In this document: one piece after another, positions 26,203 through 34,154 of the stretch
How positions within the stretch are numbered: the stretch's first letter is position 1
How the letters are laid out: each line of letters begins with the position of its first letter
DNA from: Algiphilus aromaticivorans DG1253
GTDB lineage: Bacteria; Pseudomonadota; Gammaproteobacteria; Nevskiales; Nevskiaceae
Direction: 5' to 3'
Assembly: GCF_000733765.1 (NCBI RefSeq)
Contig: NZ_JPOG01000001.1
Location: forward strand, 3,234,501-3,298,500
DNA length: 64,000 nt
Program-made: the position numbers and the translations under genes
Notes under the pieces: generated by a model
The model's database searches: none
Told to the model about the DNA's origin: nothing
Seen by the model: only the letters and a program-made list of their open reading frames with translations

Positions 26203-27717
26203 ATGGGCCGCCGGATCGCCGGGAGACAGATGGCAGGGGAGCAGATAGCACACGGCGATTCCAAGGCCCACTCTGGCCGGAGGCGGACCTGGCGATGTCT
26301 GGGCATGGTTGGCGCGGCCCTGCTCTTGGCGGTCACCGCTTTCTGGGTCTATCACCAATACAAGCCGCTGCCCCAGGGCCTGGATGCGGCGACACCGCTT
26401 CGGCCCGCGGTCAATCTTCGCTTCCTGAGCGACGAGACCTGGCAAACCGACGGCGGCGACCGGCGCATGGAGCAGGCCATCTTCGATGAAGCGCTCCGCC
26501 TGATCGCTCAGGCGGAGCGCTTGGTAGTGATGGACATGTTCCTGTTCAACGATTTCGCCGGCGCCGGAAGCGATGACCATCGGCCGATTTCCAGCGAACT
26601 TACCCGGGCCCTGATCGCGCGGCGGCGGGCCGTCCCCGGCCTGCAGGCCATGGTCATCACCGACCCCTTCAACACGGTCTACGGAAGCCTTCTGCCCGAG
26701 CATCTGTCCGCGCTTGAAGCGGCCGGCGTGCGGGTCGTCATGACACGGCTGCCCCGCCTGCGGGACCCGAATCCCTTGTGGTCGAGTATCTGGCGACTCT
26801 GTTGCCAGTGGCTGGGCAACGACCGGGACAGCGGCTGGCTGCCCAATCCCTTCGGGGAGAAACCCGTCACCCTGCGGAGTTACCTGCGGCTGCTGAATTT
26901 CAAGGCCAATCACCGCAAGACCCTGGTCGTGGATGAGGGCGATACCTGGACCGGGCTGGTGACATCGGCCAACCCGCACGATGCAAGCAGCGCCCACAGC
27001 AATGTCGCGCTTCGATTCAGCGGTGCGGCGGCACTGGATCTGCTCGCGACCGAAGGGGCAGTGGCCCGAATGTCGGGAGCAGGCTTGCCGAAGATGCCGG
27101 AACCGGGAGCATCCGATGCTGTAGATGGACCGGCCATCCAGGTCCTCACCGAGGCAGCGATTCGCCGGGCGTCCTTGTCGCTGCTGCGCGAAAGCCGCCC
27201 GGGCGCGCGCGTTGACATGGCAATGTTCTACCTGTCCCATCGGGGCATCGTGGATGGCCTGAAGGAGGCACACGAACGCGGTGTCGTGCTCCGCGTTCTG
27301 CTGGATCCCAACCGGGATGCCTTCGGCCGGACCAAGCAGGGGATTCCGAATCGCCAGGTGGGGCTGGAACTGCACCGGGCCGGGATTCCGGTTCGCTGGT
27401 GCCATACCGCTGGCGAGCAGTGTCACAGCAAGCTGCTGATGCATACCGACGCAGCGGGCGAGGTGGAGCTGATACTCGGTTCCGCCAATTTCACGCGCCG
27501 CAATCTGGACAACTACAACCTGGAAAGCGATGTGCGCTTGCTGGCGACTACCGGCCACCCCGCCATCCGACAGGCAAAGGCATTCTTCGAACGCGCCTGG
27601 CGCAACGAACCCGAGGGCCGCTCATACAGCCTGCCCTACGAAGCCTTTGCGGACGATAGCCGCTTGCGCTACTGGCAATACCGGGTCATGGAAGCAAGCG
27701 GGCTTTCCACCTTCTAG
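26203..27717 (+). CDS. Phospholipase D-family protein, membrane anchored
   Basis: The protein is about 504 residues from the ATG at 26203; an ATG at 26230 with GGGAGA upstream is equally possible. An N-terminal membrane anchor (VGAALLLAVTAFWVYHQY) precedes two PLD domains. The first HKD-type motif is NHRKTLVVD with downstream SAN. The second is CHSKLLMHTD followed by LILGSANFTRRN. The pattern resembles cardiolipin-synthase or transphosphatidylase-like enzymes facing the periplasm. The substrate is not determined. It converges on the kelch gene with a 10-base gap and sits directly after the decayed APH operon. Confidence 0.85.
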   Translation: MGRRIAGRQMAGEQIAHGDSKAHSGRRRTWRCLGMVGAALLLAVTAFWVYHQYKPLPQGLDAATPLRPAVNLRFLSDETWQTDGGDRRMEQAIFDEALRLIAQAERLVVMDMFLFNDFAGAGSDDHRPISSELTRALIARRRAVPGLQAMVITDPFNTVYGSLLPEHLSALEAAGVRVVMTRLPRLRDPNPLWSSIWRLCCQWLGNDRDSGWLPNPFGEKPVTLRSYLRLLNFKANHRKTLVVDEGDTWTGLVTSANPHDASSAHSNVALRFSGAAALDLLATEGAVARMSGAGLPKMPEPGASDAVDGPAIQVLTEAAIRRASLSLLRESRPGARVDMAMFYLSHRGIVDGLKEAHERGVVLRVLLDPNRDAFGRTKQGIPNRQVGLELHRAGIPVRWCHTAGEQCHSKLLMHTDAAGEVELILGSANFTRRNLDNYNLESDVRLLATTGHPAIRQAKAFFERAWRNEPEGRSYSLPYEAFADDSRLRYWQYRVMEASGLSTF

Positions 27718-27727
27718 GCGAGTCCGG

Positions 27728-28735
27728 TCATCGACCCGGCGATTCCAGCAGCTGCACGCTCGACGACCAGGCTGCGACTGACAACAGGCCATGCCGCGCC
27801 GCCCCACCGGCGATCGCCATGCGCCCATTCCACACCGCGCCATCGGCCCCGTGGACATACAGCGGCGGCGCCGGGCCCTCCTCCCAGCGCGGACGCTCGG
27901 CGGAAGGATCGAGCACCCAGTGCCGCCGCTCGATACCACCGCCGAGCAGATCGGGCGCCTCGCCCCCGACGATATGGATGCGCCCGTCGACGACGGCCTC
28001 CGCCGCGCCGCTGGTGGGTTCGGGCAGCGCCGGACCCGGTTCCCACTTGTCCGCGCCCGGATCGTAGATATCGACGCGCGCCATCGACTCCGGGCTGCGA
28101 CCGCCGATGGCCCAGATGCGATCATCGACCACCACCAAGGACAGATGATTGCGCGGCCCCGGCAACGGCGCGGCCTCGGCCCAGCCCTCGTGGTCCGGGC
28201 GGTACACCCAGGTCCGCGCCGAAGGCCCCTGCCCGCCGATGACGTAGAGACGATCGTCGAGCGCCACCATGCGATGCCCCAGCCGCGGCTCCGGCAGCGA
28301 TGGCATGGCCTCCCAGCCATCGGCACCGGGACGCCAGCGCCAGACTTCGCGTCGCGGCGTCCAGGGGCGCGCATCCAGCGCGCCCGAGCCGCCGGAGAGC
28401 ACGACCGCGCCCTCGTAAGCGGCCGCCGCGGCGTGATGGCGCGTGCCGGGCAGCCGTGGCCCCGCCTGCCAGCGCCCATCGGGGGCGTCGAGCAGCAGCA
28501 CGCGATCGACCACCTGGCCGAAGCCGCGAATTCCGGAGAGCACCACCAGATCCTCGCCGCCGTCGTCGCGCTCCAGCGCCACCGTCGCCAGCTCGCCGAA
28601 GGCCTCCGGCATGGGCGGGCCCAGCGCCCATCCGGCACGATCCGCCGGCTGCGGCGGGAAGAACAGCAGCCAGCCGAGGCCGAGCGCCACGGCCAGCAGC
28701 AGGATCAGGATGATGCGCTTGAGCATTCCGAGCAT
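27728..28735 (-). CDS. Kelch-repeat protein with N-terminal membrane anchor
   Basis: The 335-residue protein has one N-terminal helix (LKRIILILLLAVALGLGWLLFF) and then about five to six kelch repeats seen as VVLSGGSGAL, LYVIGGQGPS, IWAIGGRSPE, IHIVGGEAPD and MAIAGGAARH with regularly spaced Trp residues (GADGWEAMPSLPEPRLGH). Together they make a beta-propeller exposed to the periplasm. No catalytic sites are visible. It follows the amidase gene by 50 bases on the same strand. The start could also be the ATG three codons later. Confidence 0.82.
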   Translation of the reverse strand: MLGMLKRIILILLLAVALGLGWLLFFPPQPADRAGWALGPPMPEAFGELATVALERDDGGEDLVVLSGIRGFGQVVDRVLLLDAPDGRWQAGPRLPGTRHHAAAAAYEGAVVLSGGSGALDARPWTPRREVWRWRPGADGWEAMPSLPEPRLGHRMVALDDRLYVIGGQGPSARTWVYRPDHEGWAEAAPLPGPRNHLSLVVVDDRIWAIGGRSPESMARVDIYDPGADKWEPGPALPEPTSGAAEAVVDGRIHIVGGEAPDLLGGGIERRHWVLDPSAERPRWEEGPAPPLYVHGADGAVWNGRMAIAGGAARHGLLSVAAWSSSVQLLESPGR

Positions 28736-28785
28736 GTCGGCGTCCGGCGAGATTGCGTTCCCGATCTTGGCAAAGCGCGCCGCGC

Positions 28786-30204
28786 TCAGCTAGCCGGGTC
28801 CTGGATGCGCGCAAAAGGCGCCTCGGCTTCCAGCGCGAAGGCCAGCTCCAGCAGCCGTCGCTCCTGACCATGGCCCGCGGCCAGCTGCGCGCCAATGGGC
28901 AAGCCCTCCGGGGACAGACCAGCGGGCAGCGCGATGGCGGGGCTGCCGTTGGCGTTGTTGATGGGCGTGAAGGAAACTGTCTCCTGCAGCGCCGGAAACA
29001 GCGCCTCGAAGCCGCGCGCCGGGCTCAGCTCGCCCAGCCGCGGCGGCACGCGCGCCAGCACCGGCGACAGGCCGACGTCATAGCGCGCGGCAATCTTCTG
29101 CCAGTGGCGCGCGCTTGCGCGCAGCCGCGCGATGACCAGCGGGATGCGCAGCATGCGCTTGCGGAAACGCCGCTCCAGTCCGCGCGTCAGCGCGTCGACC
29201 CTGCTCGCATCGAAGTGCGGGTGAAGGCTGCGGTGGCCGAGACGAGTCACCAGAAAGGCGAGGAAGGCCCAGTAATCGCTGAAGTCCTCCACGAAGCGCG
29301 GCCCGGCCGGCACGGGCATCGGCTCGACGCTGTGCCCCAGCTTCTCCAGGCGATGGGCCATGCGCTCCACGGCCGCGCGGGTGGCGGCGTCGGTGGCCGT
29401 GCCCGTCACCGAGTCGAGCACCAGGCCGATGCGCAGCCTGTCGCGACCGGGCCCCTCCACCAGCCCGACTTCGGGTAGCTTCGGATTGCGCCGGTACGCC
29501 TCCGCGCCGGCGAGAAAGGCGGCCGAGTCGCGCACACTGCGCGTCACGACGCCGTCGCAGACGATGTCGACAGGCAGCTGGCGGCCGGTGGCGTTGGGCA
29601 CGACGCGGCCACGCGTCGGCTTGAGACCGACGAGCCCGCAGCAGGCCGCCGGAATGCGGATGGAGCCGCCGCCGTCATTGGCATGCGCGATGGGTACCGC
29701 ACCGGCCGCCACCAGCGCCGCCGAGCCGCCCGAGGAGCCACCCGGCGTATGTTCGGGCTGCCAGGGGTTGCGCACCGGCGGCGCGGTCTCGAACTCGGTG
29801 CTGCCGTTGAAGCCGAACTCCGGCAGGCGACTTTTGCCGAGCAGCGTGAAGCCCAGCGAACGGTACTGGCGCGTGAACTCGGCGTCGTCGTTCACCGGCG
29901 TCGCCGGCACGGCCTCGCTGCCATGGCGTGTCGGCAGGCCGGCGACATCGGTATTGTCCTTGACCAAGCTGGGCACGCCGGAGAGCGGACCCGGCGTGCG
30001 ACCGGCCGCGGCCAGCCCGCGCTCGAAATCGGAGCAGGCCATCGCCGACAGCTTGTCGTCCACAGCCTCGATGCGGGCAATGGCCGCGCGCGCGGCCTCC
30101 TCGGCACCGATCGCGCCGGCGCGGATGGCGTCGGCCAGTCCGACGGCGTCGAGCTCGCCGAGCACATCGTCGGAAGAAAAGGCGTGAATGCGCGTTAGCT
30201 GCAT
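28786..30204 (-). CDS. Amidase-signature family enzyme
   Basis: The 472-residue protein carries the Ser-Ser-Lys triad of amidase-signature enzymes: Lys in GVPSLVKDN, the Gly/Ser-rich TPGGSSGGSAALVAAG, and the catalytic Ser in GGGSIRIPAACCGLVGLKPTRGRV. The C-terminal FTPINNANGSPAIALPAG and GLPIGAQL also fit. It has no signal peptide, so a cytoplasmic amide hydrolase is likely, substrate unknown. The start at 30204 has AGGGGA upstream. It is divergent from an AraC-type gene 65 bases away, which may control it. It is not GatA, because no GatC/GatB is nearby. Confidence 0.9.
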   Translation of the reverse strand: MQLTRIHAFSSDDVLGELDAVGLADAIRAGAIGAEEAARAAIARIEAVDDKLSAMACSDFERGLAAAGRTPGPLSGVPSLVKDNTDVAGLPTRHGSEAVPATPVNDDAEFTRQYRSLGFTLLGKSRLPEFGFNGSTEFETAPPVRNPWQPEHTPGGSSGGSAALVAAGAVPIAHANDGGGSIRIPAACCGLVGLKPTRGRVVPNATGRQLPVDIVCDGVVTRSVRDSAAFLAGAEAYRRNPKLPEVGLVEGPGRDRLRIGLVLDSVTGTATDAATRAAVERMAHRLEKLGHSVEPMPVPAGPRFVEDFSDYWAFLAFLVTRLGHRSLHPHFDASRVDALTRGLERRFRKRMLRIPLVIARLRASARHWQKIAARYDVGLSPVLARVPPRLGELSPARGFEALFPALQETVSFTPINNANGSPAIALPAGLSPEGLPIGAQLAAGHGQERRLLELAFALEAEAPFARIQDPAS

Positions 30205-30253
30205 CGAGGTCCCCTGTCTGTCCATTGCGGAAGCGCGATGACCGCACCAGTGA

Positions 30254-30268
30254 CGGGCATACTGCCCG
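30254..30268 (+). promoter_or_regulatory. Small hairpin just before the AraC-type start codon
   Basis: CGGGCA (30254-30259) and TGCCCG (30263-30268) are perfect arms with a TAC loop, ending one base before the ATG at 30270. It may mask the ribosome site or be an operator. Confidence 0.3.
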
Positions 30269-30269
30269 G

Positions 30270-31322
30270 ATGGCGCAACATCTGCCGGGCAGCGAGCCGA
30301 TTCCCTTCATCACCCTGCCCAACTGGGTCAAGGCGGCGGGGCAGTGCGGCTTCAATATCGAGCCGATCTTCGCCGAGCTCGGCATCACGACGGATCTGCT
30401 GCATCTGGAAACCGCCACCATCGAGCGGCAGCACCTGGAGCAACTCATGCGGCGCTGCGTCGCGGCCTCGCGCGAGCAGCACTTCCCCTTCGTGCTGGGC
30501 GAGACCTTCGCCTTCGACTATCTGCCCGATCTGGAGGCCTTTCTCACTACCAGCCCCAGCCTGCGCGAGGCCGCAGGCGTCTTCGACTGGGTGCGCGAGC
30601 TGATCAACCCCATGCTCGATGTCGTACTGCGCGAGGAGGAGGACACGGCCCGGCTGCTGCTGCGCTTCGACGAGGCCGGCGCCGACAGCGCCTCGCGCGC
30701 CTGGTTCGTCGAGACCACCTTCGCCACCGTGCAGAAGTTCACGCGCTCGCTGCTCGGCGACGCGCTGCCGCTGGGCCGGCTCGACTTCCGCCACGCGCCA
30801 CCGCCGCACGCCGGGCGCTACGAGGCCTTCTTTCGCATGCCGGTGGCCTTCGCGCAGCCGGAGGACGCCCTGCGCTTTCCGCGACGGCTGCTCGACGTGC
30901 CGCTGCCCGGCGGCTACCCGGCGCTGCACGAGCAAGCGCGCCAGCGCATCGAGCGCCGCTTGCGCGCGCTGCCGCGCAACCCGGGGCTGGTGGCGGCCAT
31001 CGAGCGGGCGCTGCTGCACCGGCCGGCGCTCTTCGGACTGGGCATGGAGGCCACCGCCGAAGAACTGGGCATGCACCCGCGCACGCTGCAGCGGCGCCTG
31101 CGCGCCAAAGGCACGCGCTTTGCCGAACTTCAGGCCGAAGCCCGCCAACGCCTGGCACGGCAGTATCTGGCCGACGAGACGCTGGACATCGATCGCATCA
31201 GCGAGCTGCTCGGCTATTCCGACCGGCGCAGCTTCACGCGCGCCTTCCAGCGCTGGACCGGCCTGACACCCAGCGCCTTTCGCGCCCGGAACAGCGGTGA
31301 GGACCTGCCCCCGATGTCGTGA
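30270..31322 (+). CDS. AraC-family transcriptional regulator
   Basis: The 350-residue protein has an N-terminal ligand-binding domain of the OruR/ArgR-like type (residues about 20-210). The C-terminal double helix-turn-helix follows, with AEELGMHPRTLQRRLRAKGTRFAEL and the classical second signature LGYSDRRSFTRAFQRWTGLTPSAFR. It should bind DNA in response to an unknown small molecule. The ATG at 30270 is preferred over the upstream in-frame start because homology begins there. It is divergent from the amidase and followed by a COG3687-type protein, so both are candidate targets. Confidence 0.88.
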   Translation: MAQHLPGSEPIPFITLPNWVKAAGQCGFNIEPIFAELGITTDLLHLETATIERQHLEQLMRRCVAASREQHFPFVLGETFAFDYLPDLEAFLTTSPSLREAAGVFDWVRELINPMLDVVLREEEDTARLLLRFDEAGADSASRAWFVETTFATVQKFTRSLLGDALPLGRLDFRHAPPPHAGRYEAFFRMPVAFAQPEDALRFPRRLLDVPLPGGYPALHEQARQRIERRLRALPRNPGLVAAIERALLHRPALFGLGMEATAEELGMHPRTLQRRLRAKGTRFAELQAEARQRLARQYLADETLDIDRISELLGYSDRRSFTRAFQRWTGLTPSAFRARNSGEDLPPMS

Positions 31323-31405
31323 AATGTTCCCCGGCGTCGTGGCCGGTCCTAGCCGGCAGCGCAGCGCAGCCTCAGGATCGGGGCATCGCAATGGAGACCG
31401 CTGAC

Positions 31406-32287
31406 ATGAGCCAGCAGAAAGAACAACGCATCGTCCCGCGCAAGGGTCCCGATTTCGACCTGGACGGCGACATTCCGAAGTACTGGTTCGGCGGCGACGC
31501 CTTCAAGAGCCGTTTCTTCGACGCCATGTCGCTGCTCTTCCCCGAGGGCGAGAAATTCTTCATCAGCTGCGTGCGCGACTACCGCGACGCCATCGACGAC
31601 CCGGAGCTGGAAGCACAGGTCAAGGACTTCATCTATCAGGAAGGCCAGCACGGTCACGTCCACACGCAGTTCAACAACCGCCTGAAGGCGCAGGGCATCG
31701 CCGTCGACCACATCCTGGAGCAGCAGAAGAAGCTGATGTTCGGCTTCTTCCGCAAGCGCTTCTCGCGCCGCTTCACGCTCGGCCAGACCGCCGCCGCCGA
31801 ACACATGACGGCCTTGATGGCGCACGGCTTCTTCGGTACCGACATGTTCACCGACGCCGACCCGCGCATCCGCGGCATGTACGCCTGGCACGCCGTAGAG
31901 GAGATCGAGCACAAGGCGGTGGCCTTCGATGTCTTCCAGAAGGTGGCCCGGGGCGGCTACTTCACGCGCGCCATCACGATGATGCTGGTCTCCTTCAGCT
32001 TCCCCTTCCACGTCTTCGCGATCATGCGCCACATGTTCAAGGTGGACGGCCTCGAGAATCGGTGGCGCGTCTGGGCCAAGGGGCTGTGGTGGCTCTACGG
32101 CCCCGGCGGGCTGTATCCGCGCATGCTGGGCAGCTACCTGGCCTACTACAAGCCCGGCTTCCACCCCTGGAAGCACGGCGAAATGGCCACCTACGAGAAG
32201 TGGAACGCGCACTTCGAGCACAGCGGTGACGCCATCGCCGCGGCCGATGCCGTGATGGCCGCCAATCAGGAGCGCGCCGCGGCCTGA
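31406..32287 (+). CDS. Predicted metal-dependent hydrolase (COG3687/PF10118 type)
   Basis: The 293-residue protein has Glu/His motifs typical of a ferritin-like di-metal helical bundle: YQEGQHGHVHTQFN, AAAEHMTALM and WHAVEEIEHKAVAFDVFQ. Two hydrophobic stretches follow (about 195-235). The family is labelled metal-dependent hydrolase without a proven reaction, and members often lie near AraC regulators and lipid or alkane genes. The ATG at 31406 is favoured by GGAG nine bases upstream; 31391 is possible. It ends at a GC-rich hairpin facing the Kef gene. Confidence 0.8.
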   Translation: MSQQKEQRIVPRKGPDFDLDGDIPKYWFGGDAFKSRFFDAMSLLFPEGEKFFISCVRDYRDAIDDPELEAQVKDFIYQEGQHGHVHTQFNNRLKAQGIAVDHILEQQKKLMFGFFRKRFSRRFTLGQTAAAEHMTALMAHGFFGTDMFTDADPRIRGMYAWHAVEEIEHKAVAFDVFQKVARGGYFTRAITMMLVSFSFPFHVFAIMRHMFKVDGLENRWRVWAKGLWWLYGPGGLYPRMLGSYLAYYKPGFHPWKHGEMATYEKWNAHFEHSGDAIAAADAVMAANQERAAA

Positions 32288-32297
32288 AGCCCGCTTG

Positions 32298-32323
32298 CCG
32301 GCGCCACCGCCTGGTGGCGCCGG
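32298..32323. terminator. GC hairpin between convergent genes
   Basis: CCGGCGCCACC (32298-32308) pairs perfectly with GGTGGCGCCGG (32313-32323) over a GCCT loop. There is no U-tract on either strand, so it is a weak or Rho-assisted terminator candidate, between the hydrolase and Kef genes. Confidence 0.55.
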
Positions 32324-32325
32324 TA

Positions 32326-34149
32326 TCAGCTCGACCGGTCCTGATAGGCGGGGTCGTGCTCGTGCTCCGGGTCGATGGAATCGGCCTCGTCGGCAGCGAA
32401 TAGGCCTTCCAGCTCGTCGGCAATCTCCTTGTCGCTAGGGCTGCGGCTTCCCTGCTCCTGGTGGATGGCGTAGTGCTTGTGCAGCTCTTCCTCGTCGTGA
32501 CGCCGGAAATGCGCCATGGCCTCGGCGGCTTCGTCGGCCGCCCAGCCGAAACGCTGCAGCAGGCTCTCGCCCATGTCGAGCGAGCCGGCCAGCGTCTCGC
32601 GACTGATGACCTGGCATTCCAGATCCATCAGCCGCCAGGCGTGCTGGCGGTTGAGCGCGCGCGCATAGACCGGAACCTGCGGGAAATGGCGGCGAATATG
32701 CTCGACCGTGCGCATCGAGGCCTCGACATCGTCGAGGGCGATGATGATGGCCTCGGCGTGCTCGGCGCCGGCGGCGCGCAGCAGCTCGACGCGCGCCGGA
32801 TCGCCGTAGTAGATGCGATGCCCGTAGCGGCGGATGAAGTCGACCTGCACCGGATTGGCATCCAGCGCCGTGAAGGGGACGTGCGCGCTGTGCAGGATGC
32901 GCCCGACGGTCTGGCCGAAACGGCCGAATCCGCAGATCAGCACGCGCGGCGCCTCCGCATCGTCGACCCGGTCGTAAGGCCGCGCCTCCGGTGGCGCTGC
33001 CTCCAGCCAGCGGTCCAGAAGCAGGCGGTTGCCGAGAATGGTCAGCGGCGTGGCGGCCATGGTGAGCGTGACCACGGCCACCAGCACGTCGGCCGTGGGC
33101 GTGGCCAGCACGCCGTAGGCTGCGGCAGTGGAGAAGAGTACGAAGGCCAGCTCGCCGCCCTGCGGCATAACCGCCGACAGCGCCCGCGCCGAGTGATCGG
33201 CCATGCCGGTCGCGCGCGCCACGCTGTAGATGATCAGCAGCTTGGCCAGCAATACCGCGGCGGTCAGGCCCAGCACCAGCCCGGGGGTCTCCGCCAGCAG
33301 GCCGAGATCGGCCGACATGCCGACGGCGATGAAGAACAGCCCCAGCAGCAGCCCCTTGAAGGGCTCGATAGCAACGTGGATCTCGTGCCGGTACTCCGAG
33401 TCGGCCAGCAGCACGCCGGCGAGAAAGGCACCCAGCGCCATGGGCAGGCCGGTCCATTCGACCAGCAGGGAGACACCGAGCACGACCAGCAGGGCCGTCG
33501 CCGTGAAGGTCTCGCGCTCGCCAACGCGTGCCACCGTGCGGAAGACCGGGCGCAGCAGGAAATGGCCGCCGACGACGATGACCACCAGTACGCCCGCGGT
33601 CTGAAGCGCCGCCAACGCGAGGCCGGCGGGCTGCAGCCCAGGCTCGCCGCCGGCCAGCAGCGGAATGGCCGCGAGCAAGGGCAGCAGAGCCAGATACTTG
33701 AAGAGCAGCATGGCGAAGGCACCGCGGCCGTGCGCGGTGGGTAGCTCGTTGCGTTCGGCCAGGGCCTGCATGGCGAAGGCCGTCGATGAGAAAGCCAGCC
33801 CCGGCCCGACGATCAGCGCCGCCTGCCAGGACAGCCCGAAGGCGCCCCAGGCCAGCAGCGCGAAGGGCAGCGCGCAGGCCGTGACCCCGAGCAGACCGAG
33901 CCCGAAGATGCTGTGCCGCATGACCCAGAGCCGCCGCGGCGCCAGCTCCAGCCCGACCAGGAAGAGCAGCAGCACGACGCCGATCTTGGACAGCTGCAGG
34001 ATGCTATCGACGTCGGTGATCAGGCCCAGCGCCGAGGGACCGATGAGCACGCCGGCGGCGAGATAGCCGAGCACGGCCCCCAGCCCAAGCAGCCGGAAGA
34101 GCGGCACGGCCACCACGGCGGCCGCCAGGAAGATCGTGATTTCCAGCAC
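32326..34149 (-). CDS. Kef-type potassium/proton antiporter with RCK domain
   Basis: The GTG start at 34149 gives 607 residues. Twelve or so membrane helices of the CPA2 type (about 1-375) include LLFLVGLELAPRRLW and VGMSADLGLLAE. A Rossmann RCK/TrkA-N domain follows (about 390-510; VLICGFGRFGQTVGRILHSA, with LDANPVQVDFIRRYGHRIYYGD). A charged, acidic tail ends the protein. Kef systems export potassium under electrophile stress, gated by glutathione adducts in enterobacteria. No KefF/KefG ancillary gene is adjacent. It starts 5 bases after the carboxyltransferase stop on the same strand, so the two are co-transcribed. Confidence 0.92.
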   Translation of the reverse strand: MLEITIFLAAAVVAVPLFRLLGLGAVLGYLAAGVLIGPSALGLITDVDSILQLSKIGVVLLLFLVGLELAPRRLWVMRHSIFGLGLLGVTACALPFALLAWGAFGLSWQAALIVGPGLAFSSTAFAMQALAERNELPTAHGRGAFAMLLFKYLALLPLLAAIPLLAGGEPGLQPAGLALAALQTAGVLVVIVVGGHFLLRPVFRTVARVGERETFTATALLVVLGVSLLVEWTGLPMALGAFLAGVLLADSEYRHEIHVAIEPFKGLLLGLFFIAVGMSADLGLLAETPGLVLGLTAAVLLAKLLIIYSVARATGMADHSARALSAVMPQGGELAFVLFSTAAAYGVLATPTADVLVAVVTLTMAATPLTILGNRLLLDRWLEAAPPEARPYDRVDDAEAPRVLICGFGRFGQTVGRILHSAHVPFTALDANPVQVDFIRRYGHRIYYGDPARVELLRAAGAEHAEAIIIALDDVEASMRTVEHIRRHFPQVPVYARALNRQHAWRLMDLECQVISRETLAGSLDMGESLLQRFGWAADEAAEAMAHFRRHDEEELHKHYAIHQEQGSRSPSDKEIADELEGLFAADEADSIDPEHEHDPAYQDRSS

Positions 34150-34154
34150 GCGGC

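Noticed and set aside
28786-30204. GatA subunit of the tRNA amidotransferase
   Set aside because: It shares the amidase signature, but there is no gatB/gatC neighbour and it is paired with an AraC-type regulator, so a catabolic amidase is more likely.
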